From: QHWK01 sp035259385
GTDB taxonomy: Bacteria > Acidobacteriota > Vicinamibacteria > Vicinamibacterales > CAVVIG01
Reading direction: 5' to 3'
NCBI GenBank assembly: GCA_035259385.1
Contig: DATFWL010000390.1
Location: 62,001-126,000, forward strand
DNA length: 64,000 nucleotides
Shown here: positions 19,531-27,215 of the stretch, piece by piece
Numbering within the stretch: the first letter of the stretch is position 1
Layout of the letters: each line of letters opens with the position of its first letter
Notes under the pieces: generated by a model
The model's database searches: none
The model's input: the letters and a program-made list of their open reading frames with translations, nothing else
What the model was told of the DNA's origin: nothing
Position numbers and translations under genes: made by a program

Positions 19531-20724
19531 TCAGTACAGAATCGCGAAGCGGCCGTCAGCGCGCGGGACAGGTGCTCCGAAACTCCAGACGGGGACGCCG
19601 TCCGCGGTGCCTTTCACAGGCGTGGCGTCGCCGGACGCGCCGAACAGCTGCCACGACAGCGAGCCTCCTCGTGCCCACGCGGTGCCCTCGGTCCATACGA
19701 GCAGGATGTCGCCAGCCGCATCGACCGCGAGACGTGGATGTTTGCGCGTCCCTGCGCCGCCCGGTGCAGCGATCGGCGTCGGGATGCGAGCGCCGTTCGC
19801 GTCGATTTTTCCGAAAAAGACCTGGCCCGCAGTCTCCCACGCCGCGAAGACGCTGGACGGCGTCGAGGCGATCGACATGCTCGTCATGGGGCATGCGCCG
19901 ATTTCCCATGGCTGGACTCGCGAGCCGTGGAACGACCGTCCCTCGTCGTTCGACTGGAGCAGATACATGTCCCGATGCGTGACCGCTGTCGCCGACCGGT
20001 AGAGAAGATAAAGGGCGTTCAGCGGGCCGGCGAACATCCGGACCCCGCAGCACCCGCACGCCCCGGTCGGTTCGCGCCAGGCCGGCTCCTCCTCACCGAA
20101 GGTCGCGCCATCGTCGGTCGAGCGCGCGATCCAGACCAGCCGATGATCTTCGCCGTCGCGGCCGCCGGCGGCGAGCGAGTGCCACGCCGCGTAGACGTGG
20201 CCGGTGCCGTCGGCCGCGATCGAGCCGCCACCGTCGACGCCGTAGCTGCGCCGCGTCAGGTTTCGTTGCGCCTCGAACGCGGTCCCATCGGCGTTCGACC
20301 GCGAATAGAGAAAGGGCGCGCTCGGCTGGCCGTTCGCCGGGTTCACGAGGCCGCGTGGGCTTGCCGTGTCCGAGCCGTTCCATGTGACGTGGACACGACC
20401 GCCCCGGCCGATCGCGAGCTGGCCCCCGCGGATCGTCCCCGTCGCGATCGCGCTGCCGGCCTGGCTGTTGACGCGGACTGGATTCGAAAACGTCGATCCG
20501 CCATCGGTCGAGCGAACGTAAAAGAGATCGCCGGCCCTGGGCTCGCCGGAGAAATAAAGAACGTGAACCATGCCGCGTGCGTCGACGACGGCCTCCGGCT
20601 GGATGCCGTCGTGCGGAACCCGGACGAGACTCACGATCTCGCGCGAAGTCGTGACCGAAGAGGCGCTGGCCGAGCAGTAGAGCACCGTGGCTACGGCGGA
20701 GACCAGGACGGCCGTCTTCATCAT
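19531..20724 (-). CDS. exported sialidase-like (BNR/Asp-box) propeller protein
   Basis: A 397-residue protein beginning at 20724 (tandem ATGs at 20724 and 20721) with a signal peptide MMKTAVLVSAVATVLYCSAS. The mature region shows sialidase-type Asp-box blades: YVRSTDGGSTFSNPV, IARSTDDGATFGEEE and LLQSNDEGRSF. A GACGCCGVRMF segment with four closely spaced Cys (C-x-C-C) is unusual and could bind a metal or form disulfides. The arginine triad of true sialidases is not clearly present, so it is more likely a non-enzymatic or differently acting propeller. It is divergent from the flavoprotein operon starting at 20896. Confidence 0.8.
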   Translation of the reverse strand: MMKTAVLVSAVATVLYCSASASSVTTSREIVSLVRVPHDGIQPEAVVDARGMVHVLYFSGEPRAGDLFYVRSTDGGSTFSNPVRVNSQAGSAIATGTIRGGQLAIGRGGRVHVTWNGSDTASPRGLVNPANGQPSAPFLYSRSNADGTAFEAQRNLTRRSYGVDGGGSIAADGTGHVYAAWHSLAAGGRDGEDHRLVWIARSTDDGATFGEEEPAWREPTGACGCCGVRMFAGPLNALYLLYRSATAVTHRDMYLLQSNDEGRSFHGSRVQPWEIGACPMTSMSIASTPSSVFAAWETAGQVFFGKIDANGARIPTPIAAPGGAGTRKHPRLAVDAAGDILLVWTEGTAWARGGSLSWQLFGASGDATPVKGTADGVPVWSFGAPVPRADGRFAILY

Positions 20725-20895
20725 CGATTCATCATAGGTCAAAGCGCCGCACGCGCGCGTCAATCGCGCGACACTATTGATCCGGCGCGTTGACAACCAT
20801 ACGACGCTGAGCGACAATTCGCGTCGCTTCACGACGGTCCAGCCGCAGCGAATTGACGGCCTGCCGCGGGCTGACCTCCGAGCGAGGTGCCCACG

Positions 20896-22482
20896 ATGTT
20901 CAGGCGTTCACGCAAGCGTGTCGAAAAGGCGCGTCACATGGCGGCGATGGCGGCCGCCACGCAGCATCTCGACAATCCGCTCACGACGGCGCTGATCGCC
21001 GAGCTGCAGCAGGCGATGACGGGCCACGTCGTCCAGTACGGCGACTCGAGCTACGACGCATCCCGCCAGCTGTCCAACAACGCCTTTCAGCTCTTTCCCC
21101 AGGCCATCGCCTACTGCGAGACGTTCGCCGACGTGCGCGCATGTCTCGACTTCGCGCGCAAGCGGAGCGTCGCGCTGGTGCCGCGATCGGGCGGCCACAG
21201 CACCGCCGGATTCTCGATCAACGACGGCCTGGTGATCGACGTCAGCCGGCTCGCGTACGTCGTCGTCGATCCCGGGAAGCGGCGTGCCGTGGTCGGCGCC
21301 GGCACGAATTTCGGCCATTTGAACGCCACGCTCGACGACTATCGGCTCCACGTGCCGAGCGGCGGCTGCGAGGACGTCTGCGTCGGCGGCTACGTGCAGG
21401 GCGGCGGCTTCGGGTTCACCTCCCGCGAGTACGGGATGAACTGCGACAACGTGGTCGAAGCGCTGGTGATGCTCGCAGACGGCGGCATCGTGAACGCGTC
21501 GGAGGCGGTGAACGCGCCGCTGTTCTGGGCGATCCGCGGCGGCACCGGCAACAACTTCGGCATCGTGCTGCAGGTGACCTACGAACTGCACGATCTGTGG
21601 CAGGTGTGGGGGTTCGGCCTGCGCTGGCCAATCGCGCAGGCGGCCGAGCCGCTCGCGCTGATGCAGCGCGACTACATGCGCGCCGGCGCGCCCGCATCGC
21701 TCGGCTACATGACCTTTCTCGTCTACCAGCACGAGACGCCGGGCACGCCACACCTGCAGCCGTACCTGCTGATGCGCGGCATGTATCACGGCGATCGGAG
21801 CGAGGGTCTCAGCATCCTCGAGCCGTTGATGAAGACGCCGGGCGCGTCGCTGCAGATCGACGCGACGGGGAACTATCGCGAGTTGAACCAGTCGCTCCTC
21901 GAAGAGCCGGACGCGATTCCGCTCGTCCCCGATATCGGCCGCGAAGACAAGCAGTCCGGATACATCGCGCGGCCGCTCGCGCCGGCCGACTGGCAGCGGG
22001 TAATCGATGCGTTCCTGCGCGCGCCGAACCAGTACTCGGTTGTGTGCATCGAGCCGTACGGCGGCGCGATCAGCGCGCGCGCGCCGGACTTCAACGCTTT
22101 CGTCCACCGGCAGGTCGACATGGACCTGTTCCTCGACGTCTTCTGGATCCAGGAGCCGGAGGAGGAACGCGCGAAGCGTTACCTGGACGACTTCGTCGCG
22201 ACGATGAAGCCCTACTTCAACGGTGAGAGCTATCAGAACTACCCGCGCCGCGGGCTGCCGGACTTCCTGCGCCAGTATTTCGGCTCGAATCTCGAGCGGC
22301 TGGTCGGCTGCAAGAACATCTACGACCCGGCCCAGGTGTTCCGGTTTCCACAGGGGATCCCGTTGACGATGCCCGGCGTCGAGAAGGCGGCGGTGCTGGC
22401 GCTCGCCGCCGGGCCCGCCGCGGCGGCGATCGACTACGAACCGTACAGCCCGACTCCGCGCCCGTCCGTCGTCTCCGCGTAG
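20896..22482 (+). CDS. VAO/PCMH-type FAD-dependent oxidase (berberine-bridge-enzyme-like, likely bicovalent FAD)
   Basis: A 528-residue protein with an FAD-binding type 4 (PCMH) domain at about residues 60-240 and a C-terminal BBE segment (GCKNIYDPAQVFRFPQGIP). H101 in PRSGGHSTAG and C158 in GGCEDVCVGGYVQGGGFGF occupy the positions that carry the two covalent flavin bonds in BBE-like and glucooligosaccharide oxidases. Such enzymes oxidise alcohols, amines or sugars with O2 or another acceptor. There is no signal peptide. The ATG at 20896 has GAGG eight bases upstream; a GTG at 20887 is in frame. It is the first gene of a tightly packed five-gene set, seven bases before the next start, so it probably supplies or consumes the substrate of the LodA-like/ferritin-like proteins. 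Confidence 0.88.
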   Translation: MFRRSRKRVEKARHMAAMAAATQHLDNPLTTALIAELQQAMTGHVVQYGDSSYDASRQLSNNAFQLFPQAIAYCETFADVRACLDFARKRSVALVPRSGGHSTAGFSINDGLVIDVSRLAYVVVDPGKRRAVVGAGTNFGHLNATLDDYRLHVPSGGCEDVCVGGYVQGGGFGFTSREYGMNCDNVVEALVMLADGGIVNASEAVNAPLFWAIRGGTGNNFGIVLQVTYELHDLWQVWGFGLRWPIAQAAEPLALMQRDYMRAGAPASLGYMTFLVYQHETPGTPHLQPYLLMRGMYHGDRSEGLSILEPLMKTPGASLQIDATGNYRELNQSLLEEPDAIPLVPDIGREDKQSGYIARPLAPADWQRVIDAFLRAPNQYSVVCIEPYGGAISARAPDFNAFVHRQVDMDLFLDVFWIQEPEEERAKRYLDDFVATMKPYFNGESYQNYPRRGLPDFLRQYFGSNLERLVGCKNIYDPAQVFRFPQGIPLTMPGVEKAAVLALAAGPAAAAIDYEPYSPTPRPSVVSA

Positions 22483-22489
22483 CGCCGCG

Positions 22490-24145
22490 ATGGACGCCCT
22501 TCTCGAAATTTTCTTCCTGCCGCCGATGGCGATCGCACGCGTCGGCAGCGCCGAGCTACCCGTCGAAGCGTATCAGTGGTCCGACGATCGCAGCGCGCAC
22601 GGGGGCTCGCAGACGATCGTCCGGCCGGCGCCGACCTTCGAAGTGCTCGATGACGGGAGCCTGCGCGCATACCTGCCGGACACGATCCACTTCAAGGACG
22701 GCGACGGCCGAATCCGGCCGGTCGCGCCGTTCTTCGAATTGTGGGGACGCTTCCAGTCGGCGACCGACGGCACCGAGTGCGAGCGTCCGCTGACGACGGC
22801 GTCGCTCCGCGATCTCGGTGCTGATCGCCGCGACCTGCTGATCCGGATCACTGCAACCAATCAGAAGTCGGCGAGGCGCGCGCAGACGCCCGCCTGTGGA
22901 TTCACGGCGCAGTGCACCGTCGCCGGCGACGACTACGCCGTCCACGACCTGGCGGCCTCGAGCCGGCACACTCCCGGCGAGGCGCCGCTCGTGCTCGACG
23001 CCGCGCCGATTCACATCGGACGCCTGCAGCTGATTCGTCCGGTCGAGGACACGGTCACGATCGACGGCAACGCGATCGACTTGAGCGTGGTGCGAGCGCG
23101 GTTCACGCCGCCGCCCGGGTCGGTCTACGGCCCGGCCACCGCCATCACCGGACCGGCGTCGCCGGTGCCGCCGGGCGTGTGGGACGCACCGCAGTCCGAT
23201 TACGGCGACGTCTTCACGATCGTCGACCCCGCCAACCGGATCCTGAGTGACAAGACGGCGTACTCCAACGACTACGCGTGGGGTACCGGGCGCTACGAAG
23301 ATCCCCAGCCGCAGGACGGCTACGACGGCGCCGACGTCGGGACGTTCCGCGCCTGGGGGACGGTCGACGACACCAGCGACGCGGTGCTCGAAGCGATCTT
23401 CAATTGGCACGGCCAGCGGTTCCACGCCATGGCGCGGATCTTCACCGGGCCGCCGGATTTCTCGCCGGACCGCCGTCCGTTCTTCAGCGTCGCCGACGAT
23501 CTCGCCGACCGCGATCTGCCGCCGCCGCCGGTGACCGCGGCGACCGAGGCCGAGACGATCGCGGAGATCGTCGATCTGTTCAGGCGCGCGTTCGAGGCGG
23601 TGAGCCAGTTCAACGTCGACGGGGCGCGGTTCCGCGGCCTGTTCGAGAACCGACTCACGCTCGCCGGCGGCAGCTCGCAGCAGCCGCCGGGGCTTCCTGC
23701 CGTTGACGGCCGCAGCATGACCGCCGAGGATGTGCCCTATGTCGATCGGTTGCCGGCGCTCGTCGCGCCGCAGCCGCCATCGATCAATTCCAACGCCGTC
23801 GCCAACGACCGGCTGCCGTACAGCTCCGCGGCACGCTTCGTCCACGCGCAGCTGATGGACGAGGCCGTGCTGATCGACTTCCTGAAGCGGCGGCCGGACC
23901 ACGTGCGGCAGCTGATCCGGCCGCCGATCGGATCGTTCGCGCAGCTGCCCGTCCAGCCGGCGCCCGAACCGAATCCCGCGTTCCGCGACCCGCGGATCGG
24001 CCGCGACATGATGCACGACATGCGGATGCCGCCGTACATGCGCGACGCCAACTACGCGCCGCTGTCGCTGACACGGCGCCAGTACGGCACGTTGATGGCG
24101 CTGCTCGACCAACTCGAGGCGCTCCAGGCAGGTGGCAGCCGATGA
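22490..24145 (+). CDS. LodA/GoxA-like protein, N-terminal portion as a separate subunit
   Basis: A 551-residue protein without a signal peptide. Segments match landmarks of the LodA/GoxA family of cysteine-tryptophylquinone amino-acid oxidases as I remember them: the N-terminal MAIARVGSAE (residues 13-22), FKDGDGRIRPVAPFFELWG (68-86), TGPPDFSPDRRPFFSVADDL near residues 319-338, and a late RMPPYMRDANYAPLSLTRRQ near 511-530. The C-terminal cofactor-bearing region of LodA, with its PGIE-like and PWQ motifs, is missing here but occurs in the next protein, so the two look like a split LodA. The stop overlaps the next ATG (ATGA). The family link is by eye and moderate; function is inferred as a structural or substrate-binding partner. 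Confidence 0.6.
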   Translation: MDALLEIFFLPPMAIARVGSAELPVEAYQWSDDRSAHGGSQTIVRPAPTFEVLDDGSLRAYLPDTIHFKDGDGRIRPVAPFFELWGRFQSATDGTECERPLTTASLRDLGADRRDLLIRITATNQKSARRAQTPACGFTAQCTVAGDDYAVHDLAASSRHTPGEAPLVLDAAPIHIGRLQLIRPVEDTVTIDGNAIDLSVVRARFTPPPGSVYGPATAITGPASPVPPGVWDAPQSDYGDVFTIVDPANRILSDKTAYSNDYAWGTGRYEDPQPQDGYDGADVGTFRAWGTVDDTSDAVLEAIFNWHGQRFHAMARIFTGPPDFSPDRRPFFSVADDLADRDLPPPPVTAATEAETIAEIVDLFRRAFEAVSQFNVDGARFRGLFENRLTLAGGSSQQPPGLPAVDGRSMTAEDVPYVDRLPALVAPQPPSINSNAVANDRLPYSSAARFVHAQLMDEAVLIDFLKRRPDHVRQLIRPPIGSFAQLPVQPAPEPNPAFRDPRIGRDMMHDMRMPPYMRDANYAPLSLTRRQYGTLMALLDQLEALQAGGSR

Positions 24146-25899
24146 AGGTCTTTCCGAGAAACCTGACCGCCCGCGCGGCTGCCGTGGTCGCGGGCAATCC
24201 CGCGAGCACGCGGCTCGAGTCGGGCGTCGCCAACTGTTTTCCCGGACTCGAGTTCGACGTCCGCATGCTCGACACGCGGTTCTTTCCCGGGCTGCTGTTC
24301 CGGATCGTGACCGCGCCGCTTCGCGCCGAGCCGGGCACGGCGCCGGATCAACAAGGGTTCCGACTGCTGTATCTCGACTACCTCCAGGACCCGATGCTGC
24401 CGATCACCAGCGACGAGCCATGGGTCCAGACGCTGCTCGCGGCCTATCTCGGCACCGTCGGCAGCAGCGTCCTTGCGACCGGGCGGTGGTATCTCGACGC
24501 CATCGAGCAGGGCGGCAAACGCATCGAGATGCACGATGCGCAGAGCGGGTACTGGGACGGCGAGCGTGTCTGGTTCTTCGTGCGCGCCATCGCGCCGGAC
24601 CTGCCGCTGACGATCACGCTGGTCCGCCGCGACGCCGGCTCGACCAGCGTGATGCCGGTCGTTCTGACCGGGTTCCGCCGCCCGTACGTGAACGCCGCCG
24701 GCGTCATCGACGCCGCGTACCGGCCCGGCGAGCTGACCGAGAGCATGTGCAATCCCTGGCAGCACGACTTCCGCGACTGCGGCTGTCACTATTGGGCGGC
24801 GAATCATCCCGACGTCGTCTTCGGTGAGGTCGCGGCCGCGAAGGCGCTGCCCGGCGGCGAATCGAGCAACCCCGAGCACGCCAACACGCTGCTCGACTGG
24901 ATTCGAGACGATCAGTCGCGCGCCGGAGCGGCGGCGGCCGAGAACAACGTCTTCGCGAACCGGCCGTACGAGATCGATCACTTCGAAATCAACCGCCACT
25001 GGGAGCGGCTGCGTTTCGTCCTCGAGGGCCGCGAGATCGACGCCGCCTATACCCGGGGCCTCGAGGCGCCTGCGCTCGCGTACGCGTCGGCCGAGGAGAT
25101 GATCGACGATCTCGAGCAGGTGCTCGCGCCGCTGGAGCTGACGCTTGCGCTCGAGTACCTCTACGCGCTCTTCAGCGTGCGCCGCGCGGAGGAGACGCCC
25201 GCCGATCGCTGGCCGACGATGCGGGACGACGTGACATCCATCCGGCGGTTCGTCACGCTCGTCGCCGTCGGCGAGATGACGCACCTGCGGTGGGTGAACC
25301 AGCTGCTCTGGGAGCTGTACCGCGGCGGGTTCTTCCCGCCGGGCCGATCCTACCGGCCGATCATCCGGCCCGGGCTGACGGTGCCGTCGTCGCGAAAAGG
25401 GTCGCGGCCCCGGATGCTGGCGCCGCTGACCGCGCAGACGATCCAGCGCTTCGTCATCGGCGAGCGCCCGAACGGGCCGCTCGACAACGCGTACGCGCGC
25501 TGCGTCACCACGCTCCGGCAACCGAACTACCCGCGGTACCTCTATGATCTGGCCGTCCGGATCGACTCGGACGGGATCGACCACTACAGCAAGTTCAGCG
25601 ACGTCGCGCGCGTCATCGCGGCCTACCAGGGCGCCGTGCCGCCGGATCCGTATCTGCGCGAGGTACGGCCCGGCACCCCGGAGCAGGCGCGCGAGGCGCT
25701 CGACGAGTACGCCGCGATCGTTCAGGCGCTGCAAACGGCGTACATCGCCGAGAGCGAGCAGTCGCCGCAACGCGCGCAGGCATCGATCGCCGAGGCGCGC
25801 GCGGCCATGGATCGCCTGCTGGCCGCGGGCGAGCGGCTCGCGGCGCAGGGCATCGGCATCCCGTTCTGGCAGGAATCGGCGGTCGCAGCCACGACATGA
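24142..25899 (+). CDS. fusion of C-terminal LodA-like (putative quinone-cofactor) region with VioB/RebD-like ferritin-like domain
   Basis: A 585-residue protein. Residues about 1-235 carry NCFPGLEFDVRMLDTRFFPG (31-50) and GELTESMCNPWQHDFRDCGC (196-215) followed by HYWAANHPDVVF, which resemble the FFPGIE and PWQADF...WWPAQRPDDV blocks around the CTQ site of LodA/GoxA. Candidate cross-link residues are C32, C203, C213 or C215 with W206 or W218. Residues about 320-495 form a ferritin-like helical bundle as in VioB/RebD-type imine dimer synthases: E338 in LALEYLYALF, E378 and H381 in GEMTHL, and H481 in IDHYSKF. The tail is coiled-coil-like. Overlaps by four bases with genes on both sides. I infer a metal plus quinone oxidase; no experiment supports it. 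Confidence 0.6.
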   Translation: MKVFPRNLTARAAAVVAGNPASTRLESGVANCFPGLEFDVRMLDTRFFPGLLFRIVTAPLRAEPGTAPDQQGFRLLYLDYLQDPMLPITSDEPWVQTLLAAYLGTVGSSVLATGRWYLDAIEQGGKRIEMHDAQSGYWDGERVWFFVRAIAPDLPLTITLVRRDAGSTSVMPVVLTGFRRPYVNAAGVIDAAYRPGELTESMCNPWQHDFRDCGCHYWAANHPDVVFGEVAAAKALPGGESSNPEHANTLLDWIRDDQSRAGAAAAENNVFANRPYEIDHFEINRHWERLRFVLEGREIDAAYTRGLEAPALAYASAEEMIDDLEQVLAPLELTLALEYLYALFSVRRAEETPADRWPTMRDDVTSIRRFVTLVAVGEMTHLRWVNQLLWELYRGGFFPPGRSYRPIIRPGLTVPSSRKGSRPRMLAPLTAQTIQRFVIGERPNGPLDNAYARCVTTLRQPNYPRYLYDLAVRIDSDGIDHYSKFSDVARVIAAYQGAVPPDPYLREVRPGTPEQAREALDEYAAIVQALQTAYIAESEQSPQRAQASIAEARAAMDRLLAAGERLAAQGIGIPFWQESAVAATT

Positions 25900-27215
25900 C
25901 GCCGGATCTCCACCTGTTTGGCGGCGCCGACCGGCGCCACGCGCTCGTCGTGGACGGTTCGCGCATCTATGACCTCGACCCGTCGACTGCGTCTGCGCTG
26001 CAGGCCGCGGAGGAAGATCCGATCGCACTCAGGGCGATGCTGTCAGATCTCGGCCTGCAGCCGGCGCGACCGTACGTCGACGCGGCGCCGCTCGCGCCGC
26101 CGCCGATCCGCGGCCTGTCGCTCGCGGTCTCCGCCTCGTGCAACCTCGCCTGCACGTACTGCTACGCGCAGCAGGGCGGGTTCGGCGGAGCGGCGAGCCC
26201 GATGGAGTGGGCCGTGGCGCAGCAGGCGATCGATCGCCTGCTCGCCGCCGCGGAGCCGCGATCCGCGGTGACGATCGCCTTCCTCGGCGGCGAGCCACTC
26301 GTCAACCGTGCACTCGTCCGCCGCGCAACGCTGTACGCGGAAGCGCAGAGCGCCGCACGGAACGTAACCCCTCGATTTTCGATCACCACGAACGGGACGC
26401 TTCTCGACTCGTCCGACGCGGACTTCTTCGACGCGCACCGGTTCGCGGTGACGATCAGCCTCGACGGCGTCGGCGCGGTGCACGATCGGCAGCGCCCGTT
26501 TCGCGGCGGCGGCGGCAGCTACGAGCGGATCCTGAAGCGGATCGCGCCGCTGCTCGAAGGCCGCGGCCGCATGCACGTGTCGGCGCGAGTCACGGTCACG
26601 CCCCGCAGCGGCGATCTGGCCGCCACGCTCGATCATTTCATCGCGCTCGGCTTTCACTCGGTCGGGTTCGCTCCGGTGCTCGCGGCGCCGAGCGGCTGCG
26701 ACGAGCTCGCCGCCGGCGAGGTCGAAGCGCTGCTCCCGTCGATGATCGCGTGCGGCCGCGAATTCGAGCGGCGGGTCGCAGCCGGCGAGCGCTATCCCTT
26801 CTCGAACATGGAGAGCGCCATGGAGCAGCTGCATCGCGGCACGCACCGGCCGTATCCGTGCGGCGCGGGTGCCGGATACCTCGGTGTCTCGTCGGCCGGA
26901 GGTCTGTTCGCGTGTCACCGGTTCGTCGACGATGCACGCGCCGCGATGGGCAGCGTCGCACGCGGCGCTGACGATCGCCGCCGGACGATCTGGCTCAGCG
27001 AGCGGCACGTGGATCGGCAGGAGCCGTGCCACGTCTGCTGGGCGCGGTACCTGTGCGGCGGCGGCTGCCATCACGAGGTGATCAACCGCGGACGCTCTGC
27101 TTGCGAGTACATCCGCGGCTGGCTCCACTATTGCCTGGAGGCGTACGTGCGCCTGCTCGATCGCCGGCCCGACTACTTCGGCGAGCCGGCACGCCCGGCG
27201 GCAGCACCGGCGTGA
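25896..27215 (+). CDS. radical SAM/SPASM enzyme resembling QhpD-type peptide maturases
   Basis: A 439-residue protein. The radical SAM cluster motif is C82-x3-C86-x2-C89 in SCNLACTYCYAQQ, with GGEPL and ITTNGTLL downstream. The C-terminal SPASM region has eight Cys that can hold two auxiliary clusters: C322, C340, C378, C381, C387, C391, C403 and C413 (CHVCWARYLCGGGCHHE in the middle). The N-terminal HALVVDGSRIYDLDPSTASA segment is like the one that precedes the barrel in QhpD and related SPASM maturases. QhpD installs Cys-to-Asp/Glu thioethers in the small subunit of quinohemoprotein amine dehydrogenase. Here the likely substrate is the adjacent Cys-rich LodA-like/ferritin-like protein. Overlaps its neighbours by ATGA and GTGA. 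Confidence 0.85.
   Translation: MTPDLHLFGGADRRHALVVDGSRIYDLDPSTASALQAAEEDPIALRAMLSDLGLQPARPYVDAAPLAPPPIRGLSLAVSASCNLACTYCYAQQGGFGGAASPMEWAVAQQAIDRLLAAAEPRSAVTIAFLGGEPLVNRALVRRATLYAEAQSAARNVTPRFSITTNGTLLDSSDADFFDAHRFAVTISLDGVGAVHDRQRPFRGGGGSYERILKRIAPLLEGRGRMHVSARVTVTPRSGDLAATLDHFIALGFHSVGFAPVLAAPSGCDELAAGEVEALLPSMIACGREFERRVAAGERYPFSNMESAMEQLHRGTHRPYPCGAGAGYLGVSSAGGLFACHRFVDDARAAMGSVARGADDRRRTIWLSERHVDRQEPCHVCWARYLCGGGCHHEVINRGRSACEYIRGWLHYCLEAYVRLLDRRPDYFGEPARPAAAPA

Noticed and set aside
20853..22226. 457-codon forward frame in another phase of the flavoprotein gene
   Set aside because: Over half the residues are Arg/Ala; the PCMH and BBE motifs are all in the other phase.
22556..24112. 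518-codon reverse-strand frame opposite the LodA-like N-terminal gene
   Set aside because: Same type of high-GC antisense artefact; contains no recognisable motif.
24052..26028. 658-codon reverse-strand frame across the LodA-like/ferritin and radical SAM genes
   Set aside because: Low-complexity Arg-rich translation, no ribosome site, opposes three convincingly coding and overlapping genes.
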